64,000 nt of DNA from Perilla frutescens (taxonomy: Eukaryota; Streptophyta; Magnoliopsida; Lamiales; Lamiaceae): NCBI GenBank assembly GCA_026008535.1, contig BRKX01000007.1, positions 60,129,001 to 60,193,000 on the forward strand, in the 5' to 3' direction. Both the position numbers and the translations under genes were made by a program. Positions within the stretch are counted from its first letter, which is position 1, and each line of letters begins with the position of its first letter. Under the pieces are notes generated by a model. The model saw nothing but the letters and a program-made list of their open reading frames with translations, was not told the DNA's origin and did no database searches. This document shows positions 10,436 through 22,173 of the stretch, in pieces.

Positions 10436-11190
10436 CCACAGTTCCTAGAATCATGATTGCATTTCTTCCCACACATCTTACAGGTCCTTAAAGGTTTCTT
10501 GCAGGTCCTTAAAGAAATATCAGCTATGCTTGTTAGCATCACCGTAGCCTTGTGAAGAACCCAGGAATAATATTCAGCATCCTCACCCGACATTAAAGCA
10601 GCCCCAAAGGTCACAAGCTTCCCACGATTGTCCTTTCCAGTGAAGGGTGCAAAAATCATTGAATACCTGCAACCATGTAAAAATTCACAAATCTCTGTTA
10701 TTATAATATCTTTCTCATCATAAATAAAAGACTACAAATGCTAACTTTATCACCTACCAAAATATTCAAACATTAACTAACAATGCTAAAAAAGACAATG
10801 AAAGTGCTAAAATTATAACTACCAGTGCTAAAACAGCAGAATGCAAATGCTAAAATAATAGATCGGCAAGTGTAAATAATAAGCAGACTAACCTATTAGT
10901 CTTATATGTTGCATCAAACGACACAATATCCCCAAATAGCGAAAAGTTCCTTCTTGATATTGGATCAGCCCAAAACAGACATCTCAACTGATCATTCTTG
11001 TTAACTTCATAATCAAATGTAAAAGCAGAGCAGAGTTCATCCCTTTTGCCCATTTTATCCAATAAAATCGAAGAGAATCGCGTGAAAAAATCACAAGAAA
11101 AGCACAACAAAATTTTTACCCAATGCAGGCTTCAAAGACGGTTCACATTCAGGTGTGTAAAATTCAAAAAACATAGGTGAAATCTCCAAA
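10436..11190 (-). pseudogene. E3 transposase remnant, FAR1/MULE type, internally deleted
   Basis: Minus-strand pieces match the E4 gene in order. The FAR1-domain leader near 11190-11120 (FYTPECEPSLKPALG) jumps to just before LDKMGKRDELCSAFTFDYEV (11055), then runs to SRRNFSLFGDIVSFDATYKT with the first DDE aspartate. A short intron follows and exon 2 resumes with YSMIFAPFTGKDNRGKLVTF (about 10663). After EDAEYYSWVLHK the sequence skips to the C-terminal zinc tail LRTCKMCGKKCNHDSRNC. The second catalytic Asp, the SWIM finger and most of the C-terminus are deleted. It cannot be an active transposase. The intron position is shared with E4. Confidence 0.78.
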
Positions 11191-12265
11191 GTGGTAGAAA
11201 CACAATTTTCACATTAATCAATATACAACTAATCACGTTAAAGCTTAATAATGCTAAAATTGTTCACAGTGGTGCTAAAATAGGTTACAGAAGTGCTAAA
11301 ATTTTTAATACTAGTGCTAAACTATTTGTTGGCAACATGTTTTTCTAATATTCAATTGTTTTTACAATTTGTAATTCTAGCAAATATGCAGAGATACATG
11401 AACATAGTAATTACAAACAGTGCTAAAACTAATTATACCAGTGCTAAAACTTTATTAACAAGATGTTTTTATGACATTCATTCGATTTTATAATGCTAAT
11501 AACTAGTTGCATAATGCTAATAATTCATGTTGTGATGCTAACAAATCTGCAGAGATACAAGTACATAGAACTACGAAATCATAATCTATAGAGCCAAAAA
11601 TTAAAAGTTCAATTTAATCAGCTTAATCAACATTATCGAACAAATCTAAAACACAACAAAATCGAAGAGAATCGCATGAAAAATCACAGAAAAAGTACAA
11701 CAAAAATTTTGGATGGTTCACATTCAGGTGTGTAAAATTCAGAAAACAAAGGTGAAATCTCCAAAGTGGTAGAAACACAATCTGCACATTAATCAATATA
11801 CAACTAATCACGTTAATGCTTAATAATACTAAAATTGTTCACAGTGGTGCTAAAATAGGTTACAGGCAGTGCTAAAAAAACATGTTGATCCTCAAAAATA
11901 AAAGTTCAACTTAATCAACATAAAACACAACAAAATCGAAGAAAATCACGTGAAAAAATCATTGAAAAAGTACAACAAAAATATTTTTACCCGGCATCAT
12001 CATCTAAGAACAATGAACAACCAAAACTCTAGGGGAACACGCGTGAATGTAACATAAACACGATAAAATCGAAGAGAATTGCGTGAAAAAATCTCAGCTT
12101 CATCAATGTTATCAAACAAATGTAACATAAAAACGCATTAAAAAATCACAGGAATCCATCTAAGAGAATCGAACAACAAAAACTCCAGGCAAAATCACAT
12201 GAACAAAGATTAAGAAGAATAGATTACGAAAGGAATCGACTGAAATCTGGATACATAAACACAAC

Positions 12266-13331
12266 TGTTGAGTATGACGTGTTCCAGATTATGTTATCAC
12301 TTCGTTTGATAACATCGCAATCAATATTGTATCTAATGTTGTTCCGTCATTCTCATCACATCGAGTATAACACTCGGAACATTAATCTTATCCTTTCCTA
12401 GTACTTTGGATTAATTTATTTTAAATTAATCTGAATAAATTGTGATTTTTGTCACATATCATTTTCAACATTTTTAGGGATTAATTATATATTTTATTTT
12501 GAATTAAAACATGGATAATGGTTGATTTTGACTTGTTCAAAATTTGTTCCGAATTTGTAGGGGATGTGATGTTCCCACTCTCTCTTGACACTAACTATTG
12601 CAGGAGATCGTGGGTCACTGGAGTAACCGCCACTATTGCACGATGTTGAAGAACGTATACCACGCAATGCAGAAGACGGTTATCTCAAGTCCATTTCAGC
12701 AATGGGTAGTGGAAGACGGTTGATTCAAGTCCAAGTCATCTTGGATCGTGAGGCAACTGCCAAGACAAGATGGAGAAAGTATTTAAGGTCTCCTTAGACC
12801 TTAAAAATCATTTATGCAAGTAGGTTATCACCGTGGTTTGTGAGAAGCTTTGAATCTTGCATCTAGTGTCATCTCTGAAATCCAAGATATCTTCCCAGAC
12901 ATTGGCCTAGCGTCCCAATCAGCCGGAGACTTTCATTCCAGGTGTGTGTATAGGTTAGATAGTCAACTTTGAGAAGTCTAGGATTTAGAGTGACTGATTG
13001 TAATCTATCTATGTGTTTAGATAGGTTTGTTTTTGAGTGATTATTCGAGTGAGTGAAACTAGGATAGTCCTCTGTATGTTTTATGTTGTGTTGTTAAGGG
13101 AGTAAACATAGACAACATCTACATTGTTTTTGTTTATCGCTTATGATAGTGAATTTTGCTTTGAGGCAATCATACACCGTAAGGAGTGTGATTTAAAATT
13201 TATTTTGTGAAAAGTCTGTTTACATTTCTGTTGCATGTTGAAGGCAATGTGGTAACACTAGCTTCAACATTTCATTTAACTTTGAAATTTACATCCGTAA
13301 TTCACATTGTTTCAGACAACAAATTCTAACA
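12266..13331. mobile_element. Solo LTR (1066 bp) inside E3
   Basis: Starts TGTTGAGTATGACGTG and ends CAAATTCTAACA. Perfect 5-bp duplicates ACAAC flank it (12261-12265 and 13332-13336). There is no internal coding region, so it is most simply a solo LTR left by LTR-LTR recombination. The TG..CA ends and 5-bp duplication fit an LTR element, probably copia-like. A weak TATA-like gtatttaag near 12779 suggests plus orientation, but that is uncertain. It is a different family from the three TGTTAGTTTTG LTRs. Confidence 0.8.
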
Positions 13332-13584
13332 ACAACAAAATCGATATGAAAAAAAAACAGATTCGGAAAGCAAAATAACGAAGGAAAGAGAGATTTCATT
13401 CCAAAAATAATAGAATTTCAAAATTACAAAAATAACCCCAGTTCATTAAAAAATTGGTAATATTACAAGAATGCCACCGCATTTTTTCAATTTTAGAACG
13501 TATATTGGCCATCCAAATAAGCGAGATCGATGGCTGAAATTGGTTCTCAGTTCTCACTTGGGGGTGTGGTTCTCACATGATCCA

Positions 13585-13588
<4 letters not shown>

Positions 13589-13635
<47 letters not shown>
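13589..13635. repeat. (CT)n(TA)n microsatellite between E3 and E4
   Basis: CT dinucleotides pass directly into TA dinucleotides, and the E4 terminus begins at 13636. Confidence 0.95.
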
Positions 13636-13999
13636 GATGGGATCAAGTGAGAACTACACCCCCTTGTGAGAACAGAGAACCAATCTGAGTCATAGATCTG
13701 ATATATTTGGACGGCCAAGATATGCTACAAAATTAAAAACACGCGGTGGCATAATTGTAATATTACCGAATTTTTAATGAATCGGGGGTATTTTTATAAT
13801 TTAGAAATCCTATTATTTTTGGAATGAAATCTCCTTCCTTCGTAATCCGTTTTCCATTCGAAATCTATTTCCTTCTACATATCGATTTCATTTGTGTTTA
13901 TGTAATCCAAATTTCAGTCGATTCTCTTCGAAATCTATTCATCTCAATCGGTGTTCATGCGATTTTTGCCAGGAGTTTGTGTTTCTCGCTATTTATTGG

Positions 14000-14788
14000 A
14001 TGAAGACGCCGGGTAAAAAAGTTTTTTGTTGTATTTTTCCTGTGATTTTTTTATTCATTTTGTTTTAGTTTTGTTCGACAAAGTTGATGAAGTTGATTAA
14101 GTTGAAGTTTTGAATTTTGACGATCAATATGTATTTTTAGTTCTGCATATTATGTTTTACATGATTAACTCAACATTAACAATACTATTACTGGTTTTAG
14201 CACTAGTGTAATTAGTTTTAGCATTGGTGTAATTAAGTTGAAATTTTGATTTTTGACTATCAACATGTATTTTTAGTTCTGCAGATTATGTTTTGCACGA
14301 TGAACTCAATATTAACAATACTATTACTAGTTTTAGCACTTTTGTAATTTTTTTAGCACTACAAAAATTAAGTTGAACTTTTGATTTTTGATGATCAACA
14401 TGTGTTTTTAGTTCTACAGATTATGTTTTGCACCATGAACTCAACATTAACAATACTATTACGTGTTTTAGCACTGGTGTAATTAGTTTTAGCACTAGTT
14501 TAATTATTATGTGCGTGGATCTCTGCATATTTGCTAGCATTTAAACATGTCTTATTAGCATTGGAGACGTTATTTTTAGTATTACGAAACTAGTTATTAG
14601 CATTGCAAAAACAAATGAGTATTATAAAAACATGTTGTCAACAGATACTTTAGCACAAGTATGACAAATTTTAGTAATGTTGTAACCTAGTTTTAGCACT
14701 ATTGTAAACAGTTTTAGCATGATATTGTTTTACGCATTAACATGATTAGTTGTGTATTGATTAATGTGCAAATTGTGTTTCTTCTACT
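14000..14788 (+). other. E4 transposase leader with TTTTAGCAC repeats
   Basis: An ATG at 14000 gives a very short exon candidate (ATGAAGACGCCGG) followed by GTAAAA. A matching acceptor would lie just before the FAR1 domain. E3 has a mirror version near 11990. Between them are many ttttagcactagt and attagcattg words. The first-exon model is tentative. Confidence 0.35.
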
Positions 14789-16592
14789 TTGGAGATTTCA
14801 CCCGTGTTTTCTGAATTTTACACACCTAAATGTGAACCATCTTTGAAGCCTGCATTGGGCAAGATTTTCCCTACTTTAGATGATGGTATAACCTTTTACA
14901 AGGTGTATGTCTCATCATGTGGATTTGATACTCGTCTGTCTATAACAAAGAGGTCTAAAGATGGTACTATAATTTGGAAGTATATTATGTGCAACCGTGA
15001 GTGAGTTAAGAACACATCTATTGATTTTGGTGAAACTTCAAAGAAAAAGAGACGTCGTGTGTCTAAGAGAAATTTTTGTATGGATATGATGAGTTTGAAG
15101 TATATTAGGTGTGATGGGTACAGTGTTGGACTATTTGAAGAAAGACATTCACATTCTCTTGTTATGGACACACACAAAGAGTTTATGAATCTGAATAGGA
15201 ATATAGATCTTTCATATCAAAGGTTTATTTTAAACTATGCAAGGGTAAACATTAGACTTGTGACAACATTTAGATTATTTAAAGAAGTTGTTGGTGGATA
15301 TTCGAATATAGGATGTACAACAGTTGATTTCAAAAACTTCAGTCCAGATCTCAAGGCGTATGTTATGGATGTACATACGCAAATGATGTTGGATAAAATG
15401 GCCAAAAGGCATGAATTGTGCTCTACTTTTACATTTGATTATGAAGTTAACAAGAATGATCAGTTGAGATGTCTGTTTTGGGCTGATCCTATATCAAGGA
15501 GGAGATTTTCTCTATTTGGGGATGTTGTGTCGTTTGATGCAACATATAGGACTAACATGTTAGTTTGCTTATTATTTAGATTTTCCATTCTATTAGTTTT
15601 AGCATTTGCATTCTGCTGTTTTAGCACTAGTAGTTTATATTTTAGCACTTTCATTTTCTTTTTTAGCACTGTTAGTTAATGTTTGAATATTTTTGTAGGT
15701 GATAGTGTTAGCATTTGTAGTCTTTTATTTACGATGAGAAAGATATTATAATAATAGAGATTTGTGAATTTTTACATTGTTGCAGGTATTCAATGATTTT
15801 TGCACCTTTCACTGGAAAGGACAATCATGGGAAGCTTATGACCTTTGGGGCTATTTTAATGTCTCGTGAGGATGCTGAATGTTATTCCTGGGTTCTTAAA
15901 AAATTCAAGGACTGCATGAGTGCTTCTCCTAGTCTAATAATTACTGATCAGGACCTTGGATTGAAGATTGCTGTAAGAAAGAACGAGACATTCAGGAAGA
16001 TGTTAAATAGTATTGTGTGATCTGATTGTATACATATCACAAATTTTGAGGTGATATGGAATGAAATTATGGTGGAATTTGGATTGGCAGACGATAGTTG
16101 GTTCAAGACATTATATAATATCCGTGAAGATTAGGTGCCTGCATATTTTAAAGATTTATCGATGAGTGGACTATGTAGGACTACCTCAATTTCAGAGAGT
16201 GTGAACAGTTTTTATTTCAGGTTCCTTAGATCAAAGTCAAACCTTGTTGAGTTTCTGATGAACTTCAATAGAGCACTTGATTCAAAGAGACATGCACATG
16301 CCTACTTGGACAGTGTTGATGAAACATGCCGCCACTGTTTATACTAGGAATAAGTTTTATGAGGTTCAGAAGAAAATTGAAGATGCATGTTATGTTTGTC
16401 GTGTTTGTAATATTTCAGAAAATGATTTAGTTGTGGTGCTAGAAGTGAATGATGGTTTTGGTGCTACAAATAAGGTTGTTCACAACAAGGTTGAGGATTC
16501 TACTGCATGCAGCTATTTAAAATTTGTGAGGGATGGTATGTTGTGCTGCCACATATTCACTATATTTAAAGATTTGAAATTAGAGTCGATAC
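14789..16592 (+). pseudogene. E4 transposase, main part: FAR1 domain, MULE DDE, SWIM
   Basis: FAR1-related Mutator transposase. A FAR1 DNA-binding domain (DGITFYKVYVSSCGFDTRLS, then IIWKYIMCNRE) is followed by the transposase core with SRRRFSLFGDVVSFDATYRT (first DDE Asp). An intron at 15559-15785 (GT..AG) joins cleanly to MYSMIFAPFTGKDNHGKLMT, then PSLIITDQDLGLKIAV (second Asp). Further on are GLCRTTSISESVNSFY and a SWIM-type finger region (ACSYLKFVRDGMLCCHIF) whose first Cys pair is degraded. Breaks: TGA at 15002-15004, TGA at 16018-16020, TAG at 16132-16134, and a frameshift near 16320. The protein would bind and cut element ends in the nucleus, but this copy is dead. It continues at 18043 and 28503. 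Confidence 0.88.
15559..15785 (+). other. Intron of the E4 transposase gene
   Basis: The donor acat|gttagt and acceptor ttgcag|gtattc keep the frame across the join (TNM-YSMIF). The 227-bp intron carries several ttttagcac words, and the E3 copy has an intron at the same site. Confidence 0.75.
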
Positions 16593-18037
16593 TGTTGGGG
16601 TTTTTTCGAATTAAACCACCGCAGGATCATTTGGTTATTCATTAATCCGTGTTCATGCAAATCATAATTTTATTCAACATGCATGTTTATCACAGTCTAA
16701 TAAAAAGGCATGCAAAGCAGATTCGAATCTAATAAAGCGGAAGACATAGAAGTGAATGTACTTACAAATCGATAGACGGTCTGTGGAGAAGATTAAAGAT
16801 CTAATCTTGCTATTGAATGAACACTATATGGCGCCACCTAACATCTCAAACAATCGAGCACCACAGATTCTACTCTAAGATCTTCTGTTGTATTCCCGGA
16901 CTGTATCTAGATTCAGAGTGAGCTGAAATCTACTAGATAGAATTGTGAAATCTATGGATAACTTTGAGAGACTAAGAGGGGCTGATTTCCTATGATTTTC
17001 ATCATCAAATTTCGTGCCCCCCTCCCCTTATATATAGGGAGGGGTGAAATTTCATGTTCCAGCCCTATTGGGCTGGGCCTCTATCTCAAGTTCAATATCC
17101 AGTCCACTATCAGTCAATTGGGCTACAACAAGGATCTAGAAGAATATTAAATTGGCCCACTAATTTATTTAATATCCAATATTCAATAAACTTAGGATAT
17201 AATTAAATAAATTAAGTTTTACTTTTATTCCACTAAAGAAGTAAAACTGACCTACCAATTTAATACAAATTTACGAATATGCTTTCTCCTTTAGTCCAGC
17301 CATTCCCCGTGTTTAAGATATAATGTTCATTAATTAATTATGTAAGCCTCTGACAGCTATAATTAATCAACATCTAAAACCTTGAGTAGTACCACACAAG
17401 CTTTATTCATGTACGGAATAAATTCCACCTACAGGGTTTCAACATGAACTTGTGCTTCCTCAAGAGAACATCATCAACCTGGCGCACCAGGACACAGTGC
17501 TCAAGTATACTGCTCGAGACATCATGCATACATTGTTATTACCCAAGATATCGAATTCGATCTACGAAAAGATCTCACTCATTGATAAATTAAAGTAATA
17601 AACAACACACAGATATGCTCGCCAATATCACATGAGTTCAGAACCCGAACTCTGTGGATCTTTATTCTCTTAGAAACTGGGTCAGAGACAGAGAATAGTA
17701 TCCTATCGTGATCCTACTCAATACACTAACCAGTGTACTAGAATAATCAGTCAGCCAAGATAAACTAACTTATCAGATTATTCTACGGTGTACCGATGGT
17801 GTGTTCAGGACCATCTAAGCCGTGAGCTCTTTAATACATTACAAGGTTCTAATGATATGATCTTACCATGTGACTCCCCACACCATATCATCTACAATGT
17901 AAGTATATGGAACATTGCATAAAACAATTATAGAACATAATCTAAATGCAAACAGTGACTGCAATAACTTTCATTTCATATCATCATATTATCAGAAAAG
18001 TATACAAAGACGAGTCTTCCAGTATACAAAACTAACA
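16593..18037 (-). mobile_element. Copia solo LTR in the MULE transposase gene
   Basis: A 1445-bp reverse-orientation copy of the Copia-1 LTR. In plus coordinates it starts tgttggggttttttcgaatt and ends cagtatacaaaactaaca. Perfect 5-bp duplicates GATAC flank it (16588-16592 and 18038-18042). There is no internal region. Without the LTR and one GATAC the transposase frame reads on smoothly (LKLESI into PAKYVVPCW), so the insertion site is certain. Confidence 0.95.
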
Positions 18038-18230
18038 GATACCTGCTAAATACGTTGTGCCTTGTTGGATGAAGTCTTCACTTATTAATAAAGCAAGTGC
18101 ATTGTTGGGTGATCGCTGTTTCTTGTTAGAGGAGAACAAAATTGTTACGAACCAATTAATTTCAGAATTTTATGCTTGTATTTCTGTTGCTAAAGGTGAT
18201 ATTGCAAAGATGTCTCTGTTGTTGCAAGAG
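18038..18230 (+). pseudogene. E4 transposase, continuation after the solo LTR
   Basis: The frame carrying PAKYVVPCWMKSS, then LLGDRCFLLEENKIVTNQLI, up to MSLLLQE is the region that follows the SWIM finger in FAR1-related proteins. It is in phase with the part before 16592 once the LTR and one duplicate are removed. It stops where Gypsy-A LTR sequence begins (agaagcaatc, about 18229). The final fragment is at 28503-28762. Confidence 0.8.
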
Positions 18231-18606
18231 AAGCAATCAAATAAATAGGGTTAGTGCCCCAAAAATTTGGGAAGCATGACCTCTATAAATGGATCAATCC
18301 ACGCTTTTAAAGCGTATGGAATGACTCAAACCAGATACCATGACTCTTAGAATAAACCCAAGAAAGCAAACTTCAATGTAAATAATAACAGTTCAAAGGT
18401 TAACTGTTAATAGGTTAGGCATGATAAAGGCCAGACGGATGTCTGTCCAAATACATGAAGTAAAGAGATGCCAGACTTTCGTCTGTCGTGAAAGCAATAT
18501 AAAGCCAGGCTTTCGCCTTGACATGGAAAGTAATGTAAAGCCAGACTTGTGCCTGTCTGAATAAGGAAAGTAAATAAATGCCAGGCTTTTGCCTGTCAGG
18601 AACAGA

Positions 18607-18812
18607 AAGTAAACAGGATTCGGAGAACCGAACACTCCATAACAGTAAAGAAAATGGGATTCGGAGAACCGAACACTCCATAAACAGTAAAGAAAACGGG
18701 ATTCGGTGAACCGAACACTTCATAACCGTAAATAAAATGGGATTCGGAGAACCGAACACTCCATAACAGTAAATAAAATGGGATTCGGAGAACCGAACAC
18801 TCCATAACAATA
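18607..18812. repeat. 41-bp minisatellite, 5 units, in the Gypsy-A 3' LTR
   Basis: Units are built on gattcggagaaccgaacact followed by ccataacagtaaa. There are five copies here against four in the other LTR (26591-26750). The 70-130 residue frames with repeated FGSPNP or VRFSES are translations of it. No CRISPR character. Confidence 0.9.
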
Positions 18813-20389
18813 ATCAGAGTAAGCGGACAAAAAGGCACTGCATTTATTCAGACACAAAAGGTAACCATGTTCTCAGTTGGACTCCACACATAAAAGAAAC
18901 ATATACATCAAAAGATAGCCCTTCAGCCTTAGCACAACCGTCTACCATCCCGCAGCTCATCCTGAAAATATTTGAAAAGATTTGGGCGTGAGTACTATTG
19001 CACTCAGTGGGTACTTTTGAGGAAAACCTTCACAATCATTTTATAAAACAGAATATCCAATCATATTTTAAGCATATCATGGAAAGCTTTTAAAGTAGAA
19101 AATTTGTGAATTCCATGTATACTAAATTATTTTAGTTCCATCATTGCGTGCCACTCTCCCTTAGAACGCTTACGGTGAGTCGGTCCGTGTACACAACCCG
19201 GCTGCTTAAGGTTCGACACTGCCCTGTTTGCTGGGGGCTCGATATCGTGAACCATTGTAGTTTCATCACCAAAAATAGTAGTAAGACTTACATGAGTCAG
19301 GAGAGCACATCAAATACATTCATGAGTTGGATATTCAATCAAATTTATTTTATAAATTATCAGGGCTTAATAACCCGAAAATACATTTTATATAATAAAA
19401 ACCCACCTGGTAATCTGATCTGGATTGCTAGATCTAGATTCTGATTCTGGTCTCAACTAGAAGTCTCCTTCTTCTTTGCCTACAAGATTATCCGGCAACT
19501 TTGTTTCGATGAAAGACTACCATTAGGTCAAAATCTAACCTTTCTTAGCTATGAAGTAAATATTATAATATCTACAATCTTAATACGTAGCACCCGGGTC
19601 ATCAAAATATTTTGACTCTTAAGGGAACTTTACTCAGGGCATTTTTATAAAGAAAAACTCTTTTGTAAGTTTTAGCATACGGGGTGGTCAAACCCGTATC
19701 CTAAAATTAATTAGGTATAAATAAATTCATACCGCAGGATCCGCCCATTGAAAAAATATGAAACTTTAAATAAAAATATTATATTTTTATACGGAACAAC
19801 TTTTGAGCCTAAAAGTATAATAGGGCTATCTATGAAGGACAGATCTGAAACAGACTAAAATTTAATATTCGGATGCCTAAAATATACCCGAAATTAAAAA
19901 GTGACAACACGAAAAATGTATACAAAAATATATAGAACATAAAACCCCAAAGGAACTTTTTGATTCGGCGACCCGAAAGAAATCGCCGATTTGAGGTGGT
20001 GGAGAGGCGGTGATGGAGAATTGGTGGCGGTGGTGTAATTACTTTGATTCGGGGCTGGGGTAATTAATGTGGAGGGGGGGGAACTTGTTGATTGATCAAC
20101 GTTGGGGGAGGGGGGTTGATTGATGATTATTATGATTATAATGGATGATGGTGATGGTGGCATGAGGTGGTGGTTGGCGGTGGTGGTGAATTTTGGCGGC
20201 GATCACGACGATTTTTTCGTCGCGATCGTTCGTCAAATCATCTTTTCAATCACTTATTCGTGATCTACGCATTGACACCTTCAAAATGACTATCTCAGAA
20301 TTGAAATAGAAAACTAGAGACGTACCTTCTCAGGAAGCTGCTCGGCGTTTCGATTTTGAAAAAGAATGAAAAATGAAACCTTAAACTCC

Positions 20390-20397
20390 TATTTATA
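20390..20397 (-). promoter_or_regulatory. TATA box in the Gypsy-A 3' LTR
   Basis: TATAAATA on the minus strand (ctctataaataggag), identical in position to the 5' LTR copy. Confidence 0.45.
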
Positions 20398-20821
20398 GAG
20401 GAAAAATAAATAGGATAATAACGAATAAAAGAAAGTGGATAATGATGGAATAAGATAACGATGGAAAAAGGATAGGATAATTACGAATAGGATAATATTT
20501 TAAAAAAGAAATTGGATAATGACGAATGTGCCCTTACTATTCAAATCTATTACTTTTTAGCTTAAAATTGTGCCAAGTGTTAATTTGAACTCGAAATTTG
20601 AAAATTCAAATTTTGGCATGATGCTTGAAAATTTTTCTATCAACCCGAGAAAAATCAAAACATTTTTTTTTAGCATTTTTTTTTACCAAATTAAATTTAA
20701 CAGATTTTCCTGACTGCAATTTTCCTTTATTTGAGTCCTTTAAGGACCCAACTTCTTACCTAAATTACCCTCAGGTAACATAAGTTGAGTAAAACCCTCT
20801 AAAATATTTCGGGGTATTACA

Positions 20822-20837
20822 TTCTACCCTCCTTAAT
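20822..20837 (-). other. Polypurine tract of Gypsy-A
   Basis: On the minus strand ATTAAGGAGGGTAGAA abuts the LTR start TGTAATACCCC. Confidence 0.75.
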
Positions 20838-22158
20838 AAAAATTTCGTCCCGAAATTTGCGTACCTCTATAGGGTAAATCAGGGTACAACTCCTTGATTC
20901 TGCTTTCAAGCTCCCAGGTAACTTCCTCTCTTCCATGGTTATTCCATAGGACTTTCACCAGTGATATATGTTTGTTCCGTAATTTTTGGACCTTTTGGTC
21001 AAGAATAGCCTTTGGTCTTTCTTTATATGATAAAACTTGATTCAGGACTATCTCTTCATTCTTTATAACGTGTTTAGTATCAAACACGTACTCTCTCAAC
21101 ATTGAGACATGAAAAAAATTATGAACATCAGCTAGATTTGGCGGTAAGGCTAGTCTATACGCTACCTCTCCAACTCGTTCAAGAATTTCAAATGATCCAA
21201 TATACCGTGGTTTCAATTTTCCTCTTTTGCCAAAACGTATAATTCCTTTAGTAGGAGATATTTTGAGAAAGATCTTATCTCCAACATTAAAATACAGATC
21301 CTTTCGACGTTTATCTGCATAGGCTTTTTGTCTATCTTGGGCCTCCTTCATTGTCATTCTTATCTTATCAATTATTTCGATTGTTGTCTGAACAATCTCA
21401 GGGCCTAATATCTTTCTTTCACCCACTTCATCCCAATAAAGTGGTGATCTACATCTTCGGCCATACAATGCTTCATATGGTGCCATTCCAATGGTTGTCT
21501 GATAACTGTTGTTATAGGTGAACTCTACTAAGGGTAAAACATTTTCCCAGCTTCCACCTCTATCAGTTAAAACTCCTCTGAGCATATCCTCTAGTATTTG
21601 TATTGTCCTTTCTGACTGTCCATCAGTTTGAGGATGGAAAGCTGTACTAAAATTTAGTTGTGTTCCCATGGCATCTTGTAGATTTATCCAGAATCTAGAA
21701 GTAAATCTGGTATCTCGGTCAGAGGTGATCGAGACAGGTACTCCGTGTAATCGCACAATCTCCTTCACATAGAGTTGAGCCAACTTATCCAGTCCAAGTG
21801 TCATCTTGATTGGCAAAAAGTGCACGGATTTGGTTAATCGATCAACAACGACCCATATCGCAGTGTTTCCTCGCACTGACTTTGGTAATCCTACTATAAA
21901 ATCCATGTTGATATGTTCCCATTTCCATTCTGGGATTTCAAGTGGTTGTAATAATCCTGATGGTCGTTGATGTACCGCATTTACTTGCTGACAAGTTAAG
22001 CATCGTTCAACAAATGAGGCCATTTCTCTCTTCATATTTCGCCACCAGAAGTTTCTCTTCAAATCTCTATACATCTTTGTACTTCCAGGGTGAGCGGTAT
22101 ATGGAGTATCATGAGCTTCCATCATGATTTCATTCTTTAACTCTTCATTGTGGGGCAC
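20833..22158 (-). pseudogene. Gypsy-A integrase with chromodomain-like tail
   Basis: A 441-residue uninterrupted segment, part of the broken polyprotein. The zinc-binding region has His16, His23, Cys53 and Cys56 (MASFVERCLTCQQ). The catalytic core has Asp86 (INMDFIVGLP), Asp147 (ITSDRDTRF) and Glu183 (TDGQSERT); the last two are 35 residues apart, the retroviral spacing. After the GPF/Y-like block (KLKPRYIGSFEILERVGEVA) comes a chromodomain-like tail (LVKVLWNNHGREEVTWELES), thought to steer insertion in chromoviruses. The catalytic residues look intact. A TAA at 22174-22176 cuts this segment off from the RT part upstream, so it would not be made as part of the polyprotein. Confidence 0.92.
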
Positions 22159-22173
22159 ACATATTCTTCTTTC

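Larger units (their letters stand above)
8637..13588. mobile_element. E3: MULE-type element with FAR1-like remnants
   Basis: Long terminal inverted repeats. The left gggttgggttccagaaggaa continues through ccacacccta, gagaaccaatctgag and agatctcgcctatttgga. The right end read inward has gattggatcatgtgagaacc, cacacccc, gagaaccaattt and cgatctcgcttatttgga. It lies between TA or CT/TA tracts. The interior carries an antisense, internally deleted FAR1/MULE transposase (10436-11190), many ttttagca(c/t) words, a repeated 5' block with aaaatcgaagagaatcgc (near 11066, 11661, 11935, 12066), and a 1.07-kb solo LTR (12266-13331). E4 has closely related termini, so E3 is a non-autonomous derivative of that family. 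Confidence 0.82.
18231..20821 (-). mobile_element. Gypsy-A 3' LTR, outer end truncated
   Basis: The minus-strand start TGTAATACCCCGAAATAT is at 20821, next to the purine tract. It lacks the last about 75 bp seen in the 5' LTR (26129-26203). It keeps a segment of about 250 bp around 19100-19330 that the 5' LTR has lost. The interior has a 41-bp minisatellite (18607-18812). Reading frames on both strands inside it (for example 18393-18838, 19148-19444, 19894-20163) recur by LTR homology and are not genes. Confidence 0.9.

Noticed and set aside
18607..18812. Possible CRISPR-like array
   Set aside because: The repeat is contiguous with no unique spacers, in a plant LTR; it is a minisatellite.
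18393..18838. Overlapping 80-131 residue frames with repeated VRFSES or FGSPNP
   Set aside because: They are translations of a 41-bp minisatellite in all three minus frames, and the same frames recur in the other LTR (26369-26791).
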